Positions 43,497 through 51,883 of a stretch of 64,000 bases of DNA are shown in pieces. Positions within the stretch are counted from its first letter, which is position 1; the number at the start of each line of letters is the position of its first letter. The DNA comes from Woeseiaceae bacterium (GTDB lineage: Bacteria; Pseudomonadota; Gammaproteobacteria; Steroidobacterales; Woeseiaceae). Location of the stretch: positions 310,356 to 374,355 of the forward strand of contig JAJFKT010000026.1 of NCBI GenBank assembly GCA_021773075.1. Reading direction: 5' to 3'. Under the pieces are notes generated by a model. The model was given only the letters and a program-made list of their open reading frames with translations. It was not told where the DNA came from and did not search any database. Made by a program: the position numbers and the translations under genes.

Positions 43497-44402
43497 ATGA
43501 AGCTCGCAACATTCGAGATTAAAGCCACCGGCCAGCAAACCATTGGCGCGTTCGATGGCGAGAAATACATTGATGCGGTGGCGTCAGGTAACGGCGCCGT
43601 TCCGACTTCCCTCACCGAGGTACTCGAACAGGGCGACGCCGGAATGGATGCACTCAGGAATGCCGTCGCGAATGCCAACGGCGCGGGTTATTCAGCAGAA
43701 GAAATTGAATTGCTGCCGCCAATAACGCGCCCAGGGAAAATTATTCACACGGCTTGCAATTTCGACGCTCATCTCGATGAGCTTGCTGGTTGGCAAGCGC
43801 CGGAATGGCAGGAACACAACTGGGGTGAGTTTCATTTCGAACATCCCACAGGTTTCTTGCAGGCGGGTAACTGTGTTGGCGGCTCGGGTGCGTCGGTGTC
43901 TGCACCACCATTCACGAAGCAACTCGACTATGAGATTGAGGTTGGAATCGTCATCGGCAAGCCGGCCTATCAGGTGAAAATTGAAGACGCTCTCGACTAC
44001 GTAGCCGGACTGGCGATATTCAATGATCTGTCTGCGCGCGATATTCAAGCCCGGGAACACGCAAACAAAGTCATTTTGCTTGGGAAGAGTTTCAAGGGAT
44101 CCTGCCCGTTGGGTCCATGGCTCGTGACTCTCGACGAGCTCGAGGACCCCGATAATCTCGAAATGAAGCTGTATCTGAACGGCGAGTTACGTCAGGAATC
44201 CGGCACGAACAACATGCACTACAATGTTACGCAGCTGGTTTCATGGTGGTCGAACATGCCGCTCGAGCCAGGCGACATCATTACTTCCGGCAGTCCACCG
44301 GGTGTCATATCGGGCATGAAGGATCCGCAGTGGCTGAAGCCGGGCGACCTTCTGGAAGCGCACGTCGAAGGCCTCGGCTGCCTTGTGACACCCATCAGCT
44401 AA
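43497..44402 (+). CDS. Fumarylacetoacetate hydrolase family protein
   Basis: 301 residues; ACAGGA precedes the ATG. The FAH-fold metal ligands are visible: Glu in DYEIEVGIVIG and Asp in FNDLSARDIQAR, with KSFKGSCPLGPW and SGSPPGVISG as usual. Members cleave C-C bonds of 3-oxo or 1,3-diketo acids, or decarboxylate and isomerise such acids in aromatic catabolism (HpcE-like). The N-terminal domain (about 80 residues) is longer than in minimal members. It is the first gene of the operon with the M20 enzyme, fbiC and the PuuE-like enzyme. Confidence 0.87.
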   Translation: MKLATFEIKATGQQTIGAFDGEKYIDAVASGNGAVPTSLTEVLEQGDAGMDALRNAVANANGAGYSAEEIELLPPITRPGKIIHTACNFDAHLDELAGWQAPEWQEHNWGEFHFEHPTGFLQAGNCVGGSGASVSAPPFTKQLDYEIEVGIVIGKPAYQVKIEDALDYVAGLAIFNDLSARDIQAREHANKVILLGKSFKGSCPLGPWLVTLDELEDPDNLEMKLYLNGELRQESGTNNMHYNVTQLVSWWSNMPLEPGDIITSGSPPGVISGMKDPQWLKPGDLLEAHVEGLGCLVTPIS

Positions 44403-44441
44403 TGCGATTGCGGCCTAATCGATAGATTGCGAGTAAAAGAA

Positions 44442-45710
44442 ATGACAACAGTAGATAAAGCTCTGGTAGATAAGGCGATTGCAGAGATCGATCGGGATCG
44501 ACTGGTGAAGCTGGTCATGGATCTTGTCGATATTCCGAGCCCCACCGGGTTCGAAGGCGACATGGCACGTGCTGTCCACGAAGTATTGGGTGAAGCGGGA
44601 TTCGATGCCACGTTGCAGCCCATTGGTGATGAAAGATACAACGCGATCGGCCGCCGGCAAGGCGAAGGTGGCGGCAAATCCTTGATGTTCAACGGCCACC
44701 TCGATACGTCTTTTGGGCCCGAGCAGGCACACCGCGGCCTGGGCTACCAGTGTAAGGGCACACTGGTCGACGATGAGTGGATTTACGGCATGGGTACTTT
44801 CAACATGAAAAGTGCCATGGCGACCTACGTCACCGCAGCAGAATCCATCCGTAAAGCAGGTATCAAGCTCGGCGGTGACATCGTCATCGCGGGCGTCGCT
44901 GGCGAGATCGAAAAAGCGCCGGTCAACGAATACGAAGGTCCGCAGTACCAGGGTTATGGTGTCGGAACTAAATTCGCGATCACTCACGGTGCCATAGCTG
45001 ACTACTGCATTCTTGGTGAACCGACCAATATGAAGCTGATTCCGCGTCACTGCGGCAGCACCTGGGTAAAGATCACAATTCCAGGACACCTGATTCACAC
45101 CGCCTGGTCGGACGTGGAAAAGAACGCGATCAACAAGTCGCGGGTCGTCCTCGATGAGATTCACCGTTGGATACCGGACTATTGCGAGCGCAATACGCTC
45201 GACGGCTTCCAGCCGCGGGTGAATGTTTCTGCTGTTGAAGCAGGCTGGAGCTGGCGCGGCGCAAGAACGCCGGACAATTGCGTGATTTTCATGGATGTGC
45301 GTACGCTTCCTGAGGACCTGCCATTGAAAGCCTACAATGATGTGCGCGCAATGGTCGCGGCGCTTGTCGACAAAAACCCGCAGCTCGCCGGGACCAAGGT
45401 GGAGACTTTCGTTACAGCACCTGGGACTTCAATTCCCGACGACCACCCTCTGATCCAGAACATCGTCAAGGCGCATGAGGAACAGCTCGGCAAGCCACCT
45501 GAATTTGATGTGGAAACCTGGATGAGTGATGCGGCACACATGAACCGTTACGGCATTCCTACCGTCAACTACGGCTCGGCCGGTCGCATTCGTGCCGGCG
45601 GTGGTGGTTTCTCCACGCATCAGGGCGAGGCAGTCCACATCGGTGACATGATCGACATCACCAAGGTATACATACAGACCTTAATGCAGATATGCGGCGT
45701 TGTTGACTGA
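44442..45710 (+). CDS. M20 family metallo-amidohydrolase (ArgE/DapE/carboxypeptidase G2 type)
   Basis: 422 residues from the ATG at 44442; an in-frame TTG at 44427 is weaker. The family layout is intact: IPSPTGFEGDMA, FNGHLDTS (metal His86, Asp88), and the GEIEKAP catalytic-Glu region (E155/E157), plus the dimerisation insert. The usual bridging Asp in GxGxxDMKG is Asn121 (GMGTFNMKSAMA), which may change metal binding. It would hydrolyse an N-acyl or carbamoyl bond. Its stop lies inside the fbiC start, so the two are translationally coupled. Confidence 0.85.
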   Translation: MTTVDKALVDKAIAEIDRDRLVKLVMDLVDIPSPTGFEGDMARAVHEVLGEAGFDATLQPIGDERYNAIGRRQGEGGGKSLMFNGHLDTSFGPEQAHRGLGYQCKGTLVDDEWIYGMGTFNMKSAMATYVTAAESIRKAGIKLGGDIVIAGVAGEIEKAPVNEYEGPQYQGYGVGTKFAITHGAIADYCILGEPTNMKLIPRHCGSTWVKITIPGHLIHTAWSDVEKNAINKSRVVLDEIHRWIPDYCERNTLDGFQPRVNVSAVEAGWSWRGARTPDNCVIFMDVRTLPEDLPLKAYNDVRAMVAALVDKNPQLAGTKVETFVTAPGTSIPDDHPLIQNIVKAHEEQLGKPPEFDVETWMSDAAHMNRYGIPTVNYGSAGRIRAGGGGFSTHQGEAVHIGDMIDITKVYIQTLMQICGVVD

Positions 45711-48039
45711 AGCGGATTCACTAACGCTGGCTCGCTGCGATGATCTGCCAGCGCTGCTGAGTACTGCGCGCCAGCTTCGTGAGCAGGCTCACCCGACGAT
45801 TTTAAGCTACTCGCCGAAAGTGTTTATTCCGCTGACGCAGCTTTGTCGCGACGTTTGCCACTACTGTACCTTCGCCAAGACGCCAAAGAATCTGGAGCGA
45901 CCATTTTTGCTGCCAGAGCAGGTGCTGGAGATCGCGCGTAGCGCGGTTGCCGCGGGATGCCACGAGGCCTTGTTTACGCTCGGTGACAAGCCGGAGTTGC
46001 GTTACCAGGCAGCACGGAAGGCTTTGAAATCCCTGGGCCATGACTCGACTCTCTCCTATCTTCAGGCCATGGCTGATCTGGTATGGCGCGAGACCGGCCT
46101 GCTGCCGCATGTTAATCCCGGTGTGATGGATCGTGACGAGATTGCCAAATTGCGCCCCGTTGCCGTGTCGATGGGACTCATGCTCGAAAGCTCGTCCTTG
46201 CGCTTGATGGAAAAGGGCGGTCCACACTATGGATCGCCGGACAAGCATCCCGATGTTCGCCTTGCCACCATCGCCGCGGCGGGTATTGAAAAGGTGCCGC
46301 TAACGTCGGGGATACTTATCGGTATTGGTGAGACGCGCGCGGAGCGCGTCGAGTCCTTGCTGGCGCTGCGCGATTTGCATACTACCTACGGACATATTCA
46401 GGAAATCATAGTCCAGAACTTCCGGCGCAAAGCGGGCACGATCATGGCAAACGCGCCCGAACCCGATATTGCGGAGCTGCAATGGACAATCGCGATCGCA
46501 AGAATTCTGTTTGGCCCCGACATGAATATTCAGGCGCCACCGAACCTTTCATCGGAGCACCTGGGCGAAATTATTGATGCTGGTATTAATGACTGGGGCG
46601 GGATTTCCCAGCTAACCCCGGACCACGTCAATCCAGAGGCGCCCTGGCCCGAAGTCGAACGTCTGGCCGGCATTTGTGCCGAGTACGGCAAAACGCTAGT
46701 ACCGCGTTTGCCCCTGTATCCCGAATACGTGGACAAGCGCGACGAATGGGTCGACCCGCAGTTGCACACGGCACTCGTACGACGAGCGGACGCGTCGGGG
46801 TTCGCACGTGATTGTGAGTGGTCACCGGGTATTGGTGCAGCGGTGCCTGCGGCAGCGAGCGTAGCAGTTACGGATTATTCACACTTGCCGACACGAATTT
46901 CGGCCGTTTCCACGTTGCTGCAAAAAGCACAGGCAGGGAAGGCGCTGAACGAAAGTGACGTATCAACGCTGTTCGCAGCACGCGGCAGCGATTACCAACA
47001 TGTCGTTCGCGCTGCGAACGAATTGCGTCAGGAGCTTTGTGGCGACACCGTTAGCTACGCTGTCAATCGCAATATAAATTACACAAATATCTGCTCCTAT
47101 CACTGCAAGTTTTGCGCATTTTCAAAGGGCAGCAGCAGTAAAAGCCTGCGAGGTCCGGGCTACAACATGCCGGTAGAGGAAGTTGTTGAGCGCGGCCTGG
47201 AGGCCTGGCAGTGCGGCGCGACCGAGGTCTGTTTGCAGGGCGGCATTCACCCCTCGTATACGGGACAGACTTACCTCGACATCACAAGCGCTATTAAGGA
47301 AGCCATTCCCGGGATTCATATACACGCATTCTCGGCGCTCGAGATTTCGCAGGGAGCAAAGACGCTCGACATTACGGTCGAAGCGTTTTTAAAGGATTTG
47401 AAAGCGGCCGGTCTTGGTTCACTACCGGGTACGGCAGCCGAAATTCTCGACGATGAGGTGCGACGCGTTCTTTGTGCAGACAAACTGAATACTCAAGAGT
47501 GGTTGCAGGTCATCGCTATGGCACATCGCGTTGGATTGCCGACGACGTCAACGATCATGTTCGGGCACATGGACCGGCCAGAGCACTGGAGTCGTCACCT
47601 CTTGCATCTGCGCGAGCTGCAGCTCGAGACCGGTGGCATCACTGAGTTCGTGCCACTGCCGTTTGTTCATATGCAGGCACCCATCTACCGTCGCGGTCAG
47701 GCGCGCAAGGGCCCGACATTTCGTGAGGTGGTACTGATGCACGCAGTTGCTCGCCTGGTATTTCACCGACATATTCCGAACATCCAGGCATCGTGGGCCA
47801 AGCTTGGCGAAGGTGGCTTACGGGTGTTGCTGGATGCAGGCGTGAATGATCTGGGTGGAACCTTAATGAATGAGAGCATCAGTCGTGCGGCAGGTGCGAC
47901 CCATGGTCAGGAAATGACCGCAGAACGTCTGCAAGCTGTCATAGCCGATGCCGGGCGTAACGCGCGGCAACGCACTACCTTGTACCAGGATGTCGACAAC
48001 TTTGCCGGGCGCCACCGAGCGAATCCGGGCAAATCTTAG
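45700..48039 (+). CDS. fbiC: 7,8-didemethyl-8-hydroxy-5-deazariboflavin (Fo) synthase, CofG-CofH fusion
   Basis: 779 residues from a TTG (45700, or 45703). Two radical-SAM halves: the N-terminal CofG-like unit with C49-x3-C53-x2-C56 (LCRDVCHYCTF), and the C-terminal CofH-like unit with C465-x3-C469-x2-C472 (ICSYHCKFCAF). Other matches: HVNPGVMDRDE, QNFRRKAGTIMA, LQGGIHPSYTGQ and EFVPLPFVHMQAPIYRRG. Together they make Fo from tyrosine and 5-amino-6-ribitylamino-uracil, the first committed F420 step. The fused order and length match actinobacterial FbiC and hint at horizontal gain. It starts 10 bases inside the M20 gene. Confidence 0.96.
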   Translation: MLTEADSLTLARCDDLPALLSTARQLREQAHPTILSYSPKVFIPLTQLCRDVCHYCTFAKTPKNLERPFLLPEQVLEIARSAVAAGCHEALFTLGDKPELRYQAARKALKSLGHDSTLSYLQAMADLVWRETGLLPHVNPGVMDRDEIAKLRPVAVSMGLMLESSSLRLMEKGGPHYGSPDKHPDVRLATIAAAGIEKVPLTSGILIGIGETRAERVESLLALRDLHTTYGHIQEIIVQNFRRKAGTIMANAPEPDIAELQWTIAIARILFGPDMNIQAPPNLSSEHLGEIIDAGINDWGGISQLTPDHVNPEAPWPEVERLAGICAEYGKTLVPRLPLYPEYVDKRDEWVDPQLHTALVRRADASGFARDCEWSPGIGAAVPAAASVAVTDYSHLPTRISAVSTLLQKAQAGKALNESDVSTLFAARGSDYQHVVRAANELRQELCGDTVSYAVNRNINYTNICSYHCKFCAFSKGSSSKSLRGPGYNMPVEEVVERGLEAWQCGATEVCLQGGIHPSYTGQTYLDITSAIKEAIPGIHIHAFSALEISQGAKTLDITVEAFLKDLKAAGLGSLPGTAAEILDDEVRRVLCADKLNTQEWLQVIAMAHRVGLPTTSTIMFGHMDRPEHWSRHLLHLRELQLETGGITEFVPLPFVHMQAPIYRRGQARKGPTFREVVLMHAVARLVFHRHIPNIQASWAKLGEGGLRVLLDAGVNDLGGTLMNESISRAAGATHGQEMTAERLQAVIADAGRNARQRTTLYQDVDNFAGRHRANPGKS

Positions 48040-48077
48040 CGTCGATCGGATAGAATCTCCCACAAGCGGGAGCAACA

Positions 48078-48947
48078 ATGAAACTACCTCAAGAGCGTTT
48101 TGAATATTCGGCCATCAGTCAGCGCCCACGCTGGCAGCTGCCGGACGGCAAACGAATCGCGGTTTATACGGTCGTCAACATCGAAGAGTGGGACATTGAA
48201 AAACCCGTTGCCCGCGAATACGTTTCGTCTCCAGCAGGGGTCACTACAGTGCCCAATGTGCCCAACTGGGCGTGGCACGAGTACGGTATGCGTGTGGGAA
48301 TCTGGCGCGTGCTGGAATGTCTGGGCGAGCGTGGCTTGCGCGCGAGCGCGGCAATCAACGCCCGCGTGTGCGAGGGGCCGGCCGAGCCGGTTGCTCGGGC
48401 AATGCTCGATGCCGGTTGGGAATTCATGGGACATGGCTTCCATCAGGCCGCACTCCATACGGTTCCGGATCAGATAAAAAATATCCGCGATTCGTTCGCG
48501 GTGTTATCAGACTATACGGGTAAAGCGCCCAAAGGCTGGCTCGGTCCCGGCCTCCATGAGACGCTGGATACACTCGACTATCTGGCTGACGCAGGCTTCA
48601 AATTCGTCACCGACTGGCCGATGGATGAGCAGCCCGTGAGCATGCAAACGAGCTCCGGGCCGATTGTGGCGATGCCCTACACGTTGGAGCTGAGTGACCT
48701 GCCGATGATGGTTGTGCACCAGCACGAGTCTCGTGTCTGGATGGAACGTGCAATCGATCAGTTCGACCGCTTGTACGAGGACGGTGCGGATCAGCCAAGA
48801 GTCATGTCAATGAGCATCCATCCCTACATCATGGGCGCGCCACACCGCATCAAGTATCTCGAAGCGGCATACGATCATATGCTCAAGCACGATGACGTCT
48901 GGTTCGCGACGGCCGAAGAAATCTACGACTGGTACACAGGCACGTAG
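48078..48947 (+). CDS. PuuE/allantoinase-like polysaccharide deacetylase family protein
   Basis: 289 residues; GGGAGC at 48069 region precedes the ATG. It belongs to the NodB-fold (polysaccharide deacetylase) family and most resembles metal-independent allantoinase PuuE: WAWHEYGMRVGIWRVLECL, EFMGHGFHQAALH, GWLGPGLHETLDTLDYL and MSMSIHPYIMGAPHRIKYL. PuuE opens the hydantoin ring of allantoin, so a cyclic-amide (ureide, hydantoin or lactam) substrate is reasonable here, though no other purine genes are nearby. It is last in the FAH-M20-fbiC operon, 38 bases after fbiC. Confidence 0.85.
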   Translation: MKLPQERFEYSAISQRPRWQLPDGKRIAVYTVVNIEEWDIEKPVAREYVSSPAGVTTVPNVPNWAWHEYGMRVGIWRVLECLGERGLRASAAINARVCEGPAEPVARAMLDAGWEFMGHGFHQAALHTVPDQIKNIRDSFAVLSDYTGKAPKGWLGPGLHETLDTLDYLADAGFKFVTDWPMDEQPVSMQTSSGPIVAMPYTLELSDLPMMVVHQHESRVWMERAIDQFDRLYEDGADQPRVMSMSIHPYIMGAPHRIKYLEAAYDHMLKHDDVWFATAEEIYDWYTGT

Positions 48948-48967
48948 GAGCTGCGCTGCAACTAAAC

Positions 48968-49579
48968 CTACGCGGGCTTCCTTGCGTGGATCGTTTTGAC
49001 CACATCGAGAAACAGGTTGTCGACCTCGAGCACGTCGAAACCGGCTGACCTCACGTTGGCTACGGTCATCCGATCCATATCCGGTCCGATCTTGCTCGTG
49101 ATGGTTGTCATCAGATGCATCATGAGTTTGAAAGGGTAATAATGGCTACCGGTGTGTTCAAACATGAACATGTCGCCGCCCGGACGAAGCACGCGCTTGA
49201 GTGATCGCAATCCGTCGACCGGTTCCGGAACCGAGCAGAACGTACACGATGTGAAAATTTGATCGAATGAGTCATCGTCGAACGTCATTTCGTGGACGTC
49301 CATAACCTCCGCCTGCAGGTCTCCCGGGTAGTTTGCAACCCGCGCCGCCGCGACTTCGAGCATCTTTGGACTAATATCGATGGCGGTAATAGTCTGGTTT
49401 GGCGGAAAGGTCGCAATGTCCAGACCGGTACCGAGTGCGAGAAAAAGTACGCGGCCTTCCATGTTCGAAAACAGGGAGCGCTTGAAGGGCTCCCAGCGTT
49501 TCTCCGCACCGGCGCCGGCCATAAGGTCAAATAATGGTGCCGCTTTATCCCACTTGTTCTGAGTCGCGATATCAGTCAT
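48968..49579 (-). CDS. Class I SAM-dependent methyltransferase (UbiE-like)
   Basis: About 203 residues from the ATG at 49579; a TTG at 49600 is less likely. SAM motif LFLALGTGLDIATFP, acidic TAIDISPKMLEVA, and FTSCTFCSVPEPVDGLRSLK. The similarity is to the UbiE/phospholipid-N-methyltransferase group. It overlaps the preceding membrane-protein gene by 8 bases (ATG within the stop region), pointing to coupling. Substrate is unknown; a lipid or quinone is possible given the membrane neighbour. Confidence 0.82.
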   Translation of the reverse strand: MTDIATQNKWDKAAPLFDLMAGAGAEKRWEPFKRSLFSNMEGRVLFLALGTGLDIATFPPNQTITAIDISPKMLEVAAARVANYPGDLQAEVMDVHEMTFDDDSFDQIFTSCTFCSVPEPVDGLRSLKRVLRPGGDMFMFEHTGSHYYPFKLMMHLMTTITSKIGPDMDRMTVANVRSAGFDVLEVDNLFLDVVKTIHARKPA

Positions 49580-49970
49580 GCGACTCACCTGAGGCGTCAA
49601 TAGTCGTCTTGCCGCGCACCGAGTTATTGACTATCCAGACAGCAACGATGGTCACGAAGCCGCAGACTGCGCCGATTAGTGCCGCCGTTGTGCCAGAGAG
49701 CGGAGTCATTGCCGCCCACATGCCGACAACCATGCCGCTGACCATACCGGTCAGCATGACCGGGACCATTACTTCCATCGCGCCGAACAGGGGGCCGATC
49801 AGCAATGAGAGGAAACCTGCAATCAGCATGCCGAGTAGCATCAATACCAACATCGCGACATTCATATTCCAGCTCGTGCTCACCATGAACCCTGCCAGCG
49901 AGCCAATCAGGGCTCCAACAAAAGTGTTGGCCGCGATATCGCCAAGAACGAAGTAGAGTCTGTGATCCAT
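49572..49970 (-). CDS. Small membrane protein, unknown
   Basis: 132 residues, rich in Gly, Ala, Met and Val, with about four membrane segments (for example GALIGSLAGFMVSTSW, LVLMLLGMLIAGFLSLLIGP, MLTGMVSGMVVGMWAAM and ALIGAVCGFVTIVAVWIV). No conserved catalytic residue or known domain is recognised. It overlaps the UbiE-like methyltransferase by 8 bases, which suggests a joint function in the membrane. Confidence 0.65.
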   Translation of the reverse strand: MDHRLYFVLGDIAANTFVGALIGSLAGFMVSTSWNMNVAMLVLMLLGMLIAGFLSLLIGPLFGAMEVMVPVMLTGMVSGMVVGMWAAMTPLSGTTAALIGAVCGFVTIVAVWIVNNSVRGKTTIDASGESHD

Positions 49971-50020
49971 AATATGCGCGTTACTCTATCATTAGTTTGT
50001 TATTCGGATACCCAGGCCCA

Positions 50021-50581
50021 CTAATCTTCCTGGTTCTTTTCCAGTACGTCCGCCAGACCCCCATAGCCGAGGGTTGGCAGCACGCTCTCACCGGTTTGCC
50101 GCGCTTGCTCCGACGTTACGTCTACGCCAACACCGTCGACGAAACGGTTAAAGTAGTTTGCAATCGCGCAGACACTGACTGCATCAAGCAAAGCCTGCTC
50201 GTCCCAACCGGCGGCGTAAATTAATTTTGCGTCTGCATCGACCATTTTGTGCGGTGTAAGCGTCAGTTTCTTTACGTATCCCAGCACCGGTTTGAGGTTT
50301 TTACTGACTGACGCAGAGCTAATGTCCTGGATCAATTCATCAAATACTACTTCATCAATACCGAATGCTGCGGCAACCGGTTTGTGCGATTCATAACAAT
50401 AACTGCAATTGTTTTGTGCTGAGGCGAACGCAAAAATCATCTCGCGTTCGGCCACGCTAAACGGCGAGTCGCCACGCATGATGTCGTCGATGAGGCGGAG
50501 CATCAGTATGGAGCGCTCGGGATAGCGCTTGAATACGTCCGGTAGGTCCGTCGTGCCCGGGCTGGAGAGAAGATAAGACAC
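50021..50581 (-). CDS. AhpD/carboxymuconolactone decarboxylase-like peroxidase-related protein
   Basis: 186 residues from a GTG. The AhpD-type redox motif C59-S-Y-C62-x3-H66 (NNCSYCYESHKPVAAAFG) is complete with the usual preceding Glu (REMIFAFASAQ). Such proteins reduce peroxides or act in aromatic lactone decarboxylation; this length fits the uncharacterised peroxidase-related group. Its first base is the last base of the DUF3179 gene, so they are coupled. Confidence 0.85.
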   Translation of the reverse strand: MSYLLSSPGTTDLPDVFKRYPERSILMLRLIDDIMRGDSPFSVAEREMIFAFASAQNNCSYCYESHKPVAAAFGIDEVVFDELIQDISSASVSKNLKPVLGYVKKLTLTPHKMVDADAKLIYAAGWDEQALLDAVSVCAIANYFNRFVDGVGVDVTSEQARQTGESVLPTLGYGGLADVLEKNQED

Positions 50582-51813
50582 TATGCGCGGTTAACGTCTG
50601 TGTCTTCGAAGAAATTTGCCCAGATAAACCAGAATATCCCGCTTTTGAGCGTTTCTACGCGTTCGAGCATCTGGCCGTCTCCAATGTCACCGGCAACATT
50701 CACCGCCGGTACCGGCTCGCCTGTCTCGTTATAAAATGCCGCCAAGGAGTCGTATTGTTCGTCGTAAGCAATGACGATGGGGCGACTGCCGATGGTCGTG
50801 TTGACGATGTTGCCGCTCCCCATCACAAATTCCTTTGTGTAGGCAACATAGTCATCGCCGACGTTCAGGCCGTAAACGAGTGTCTTTCGTGGCAAGCGCT
50901 CATCGAATTCGTCGATCGTCGGAAATGCCGGGTCATCGCCGACCCACTGCAGGCTGACGCCGTTGTACATCATGACGTGCCGCGTCAGGCGATCCCACGC
51001 AGCGGCGAGCGGGTTTTGGCCGAAGCCGGCAATTTCATTGACGAAGACTTTGCCATCCGGATACAGTTTTTCAAAACTTGCCAGGGGCATACGTACGGTG
51101 GGCCATTCCTTCATCTTGCCTTTTTCAGGCGCGCCTTCCATCGTGCCCCAGATCTGCTGAATGGGCTCACCGCTATTGCGGTCCCACAGAACGAGGTTGT
51201 TCTCGAGTTGTGTCATCACGCTCAGTTCCACCGGCTGGCCATCGATAACCGGGCTGTACGCAATGCCCATATTCGTTAATCCGCAGTAGGTCATGATGAC
51301 CTCTTCGTCGTCGATCGAACCGCCAGTGGCGACATGTGGCTGCAGGATAAAGTAGTCACTGTAGGCGATGGCGCCATCATCCGTTTCCAGAACGATGACG
51401 CTGATGTCATCGACCGACGCGTAGCGTTGCCAGCCGAAACGTGCCCAGTCGAAGGTGCGCTCGAAATAGGGCCGGGCTTCGTTCACCGGGACGAATTGTG
51501 CAGTGTGTTGCTGCGAACGAAACATAAGGTGCGGGTTAATGTAACCGCTGTAGCCGAGAAACAAGGCCACGACCGTAACTGAGACCAACATCCATTTACG
51601 ACCGATTTCCCGGCTGCCGAGCCAAAGAACCCAGGCACCGGCCAAGGAAACGAACCCTAAGATGGCAAGGATGTGCCGGTTGTACCAGACCGACATCGTG
51701 AACTCGCGGCTCGATTGTACGAGCCACTGGCTGATGTCCGCCAAGTCCTTGAAGATAATAAAATTCAGGATTAACGTCGTCGCTAAAAATACCCAAAAGA
51801 CGAGTCTCTTCAT
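50581..51813 (-). CDS. DUF3179 family membrane-associated protein
   Basis: 410 residues with about three N-terminal membrane segments (LVFWVFLATTLILNFIIF, AILGFVSLAGAWVLWL, and MLVSVTVVALFLGYSGY). The remainder is a DUF3179 domain: VIMTYCGLTNMGIAYSPV, LVLWDRNSGEPIQQIWGT and VRMPLASFEKLYPDGKVF. Function of the family is not established. It shares one base with the AhpD-like gene. No other partner is evident. Confidence 0.8.
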   Translation of the reverse strand: MKRLVFWVFLATTLILNFIIFKDLADISQWLVQSSREFTMSVWYNRHILAILGFVSLAGAWVLWLGSREIGRKWMLVSVTVVALFLGYSGYINPHLMFRSQQHTAQFVPVNEARPYFERTFDWARFGWQRYASVDDISVIVLETDDGAIAYSDYFILQPHVATGGSIDDEEVIMTYCGLTNMGIAYSPVIDGQPVELSVMTQLENNLVLWDRNSGEPIQQIWGTMEGAPEKGKMKEWPTVRMPLASFEKLYPDGKVFVNEIAGFGQNPLAAAWDRLTRHVMMYNGVSLQWVGDDPAFPTIDEFDERLPRKTLVYGLNVGDDYVAYTKEFVMGSGNIVNTTIGSRPIVIAYDEQYDSLAAFYNETGEPVPAVNVAGDIGDGQMLERVETLKSGIFWFIWANFFEDTDVNRA

Positions 51814-51883
51814 CCCAAGCCCCTACGTGTTAAACGCACCAGCCAGGCTCATCCAATGAGCCGGCTGGCGGTCTGACTCTCTC

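Noticed and set aside
48078-48947. Purine/allantoin degradation operon
   Set aside because: Only the PuuE-like gene fits; no urate oxidase, allantoate amidohydrolase or ureidoglycolate genes are adjacent.
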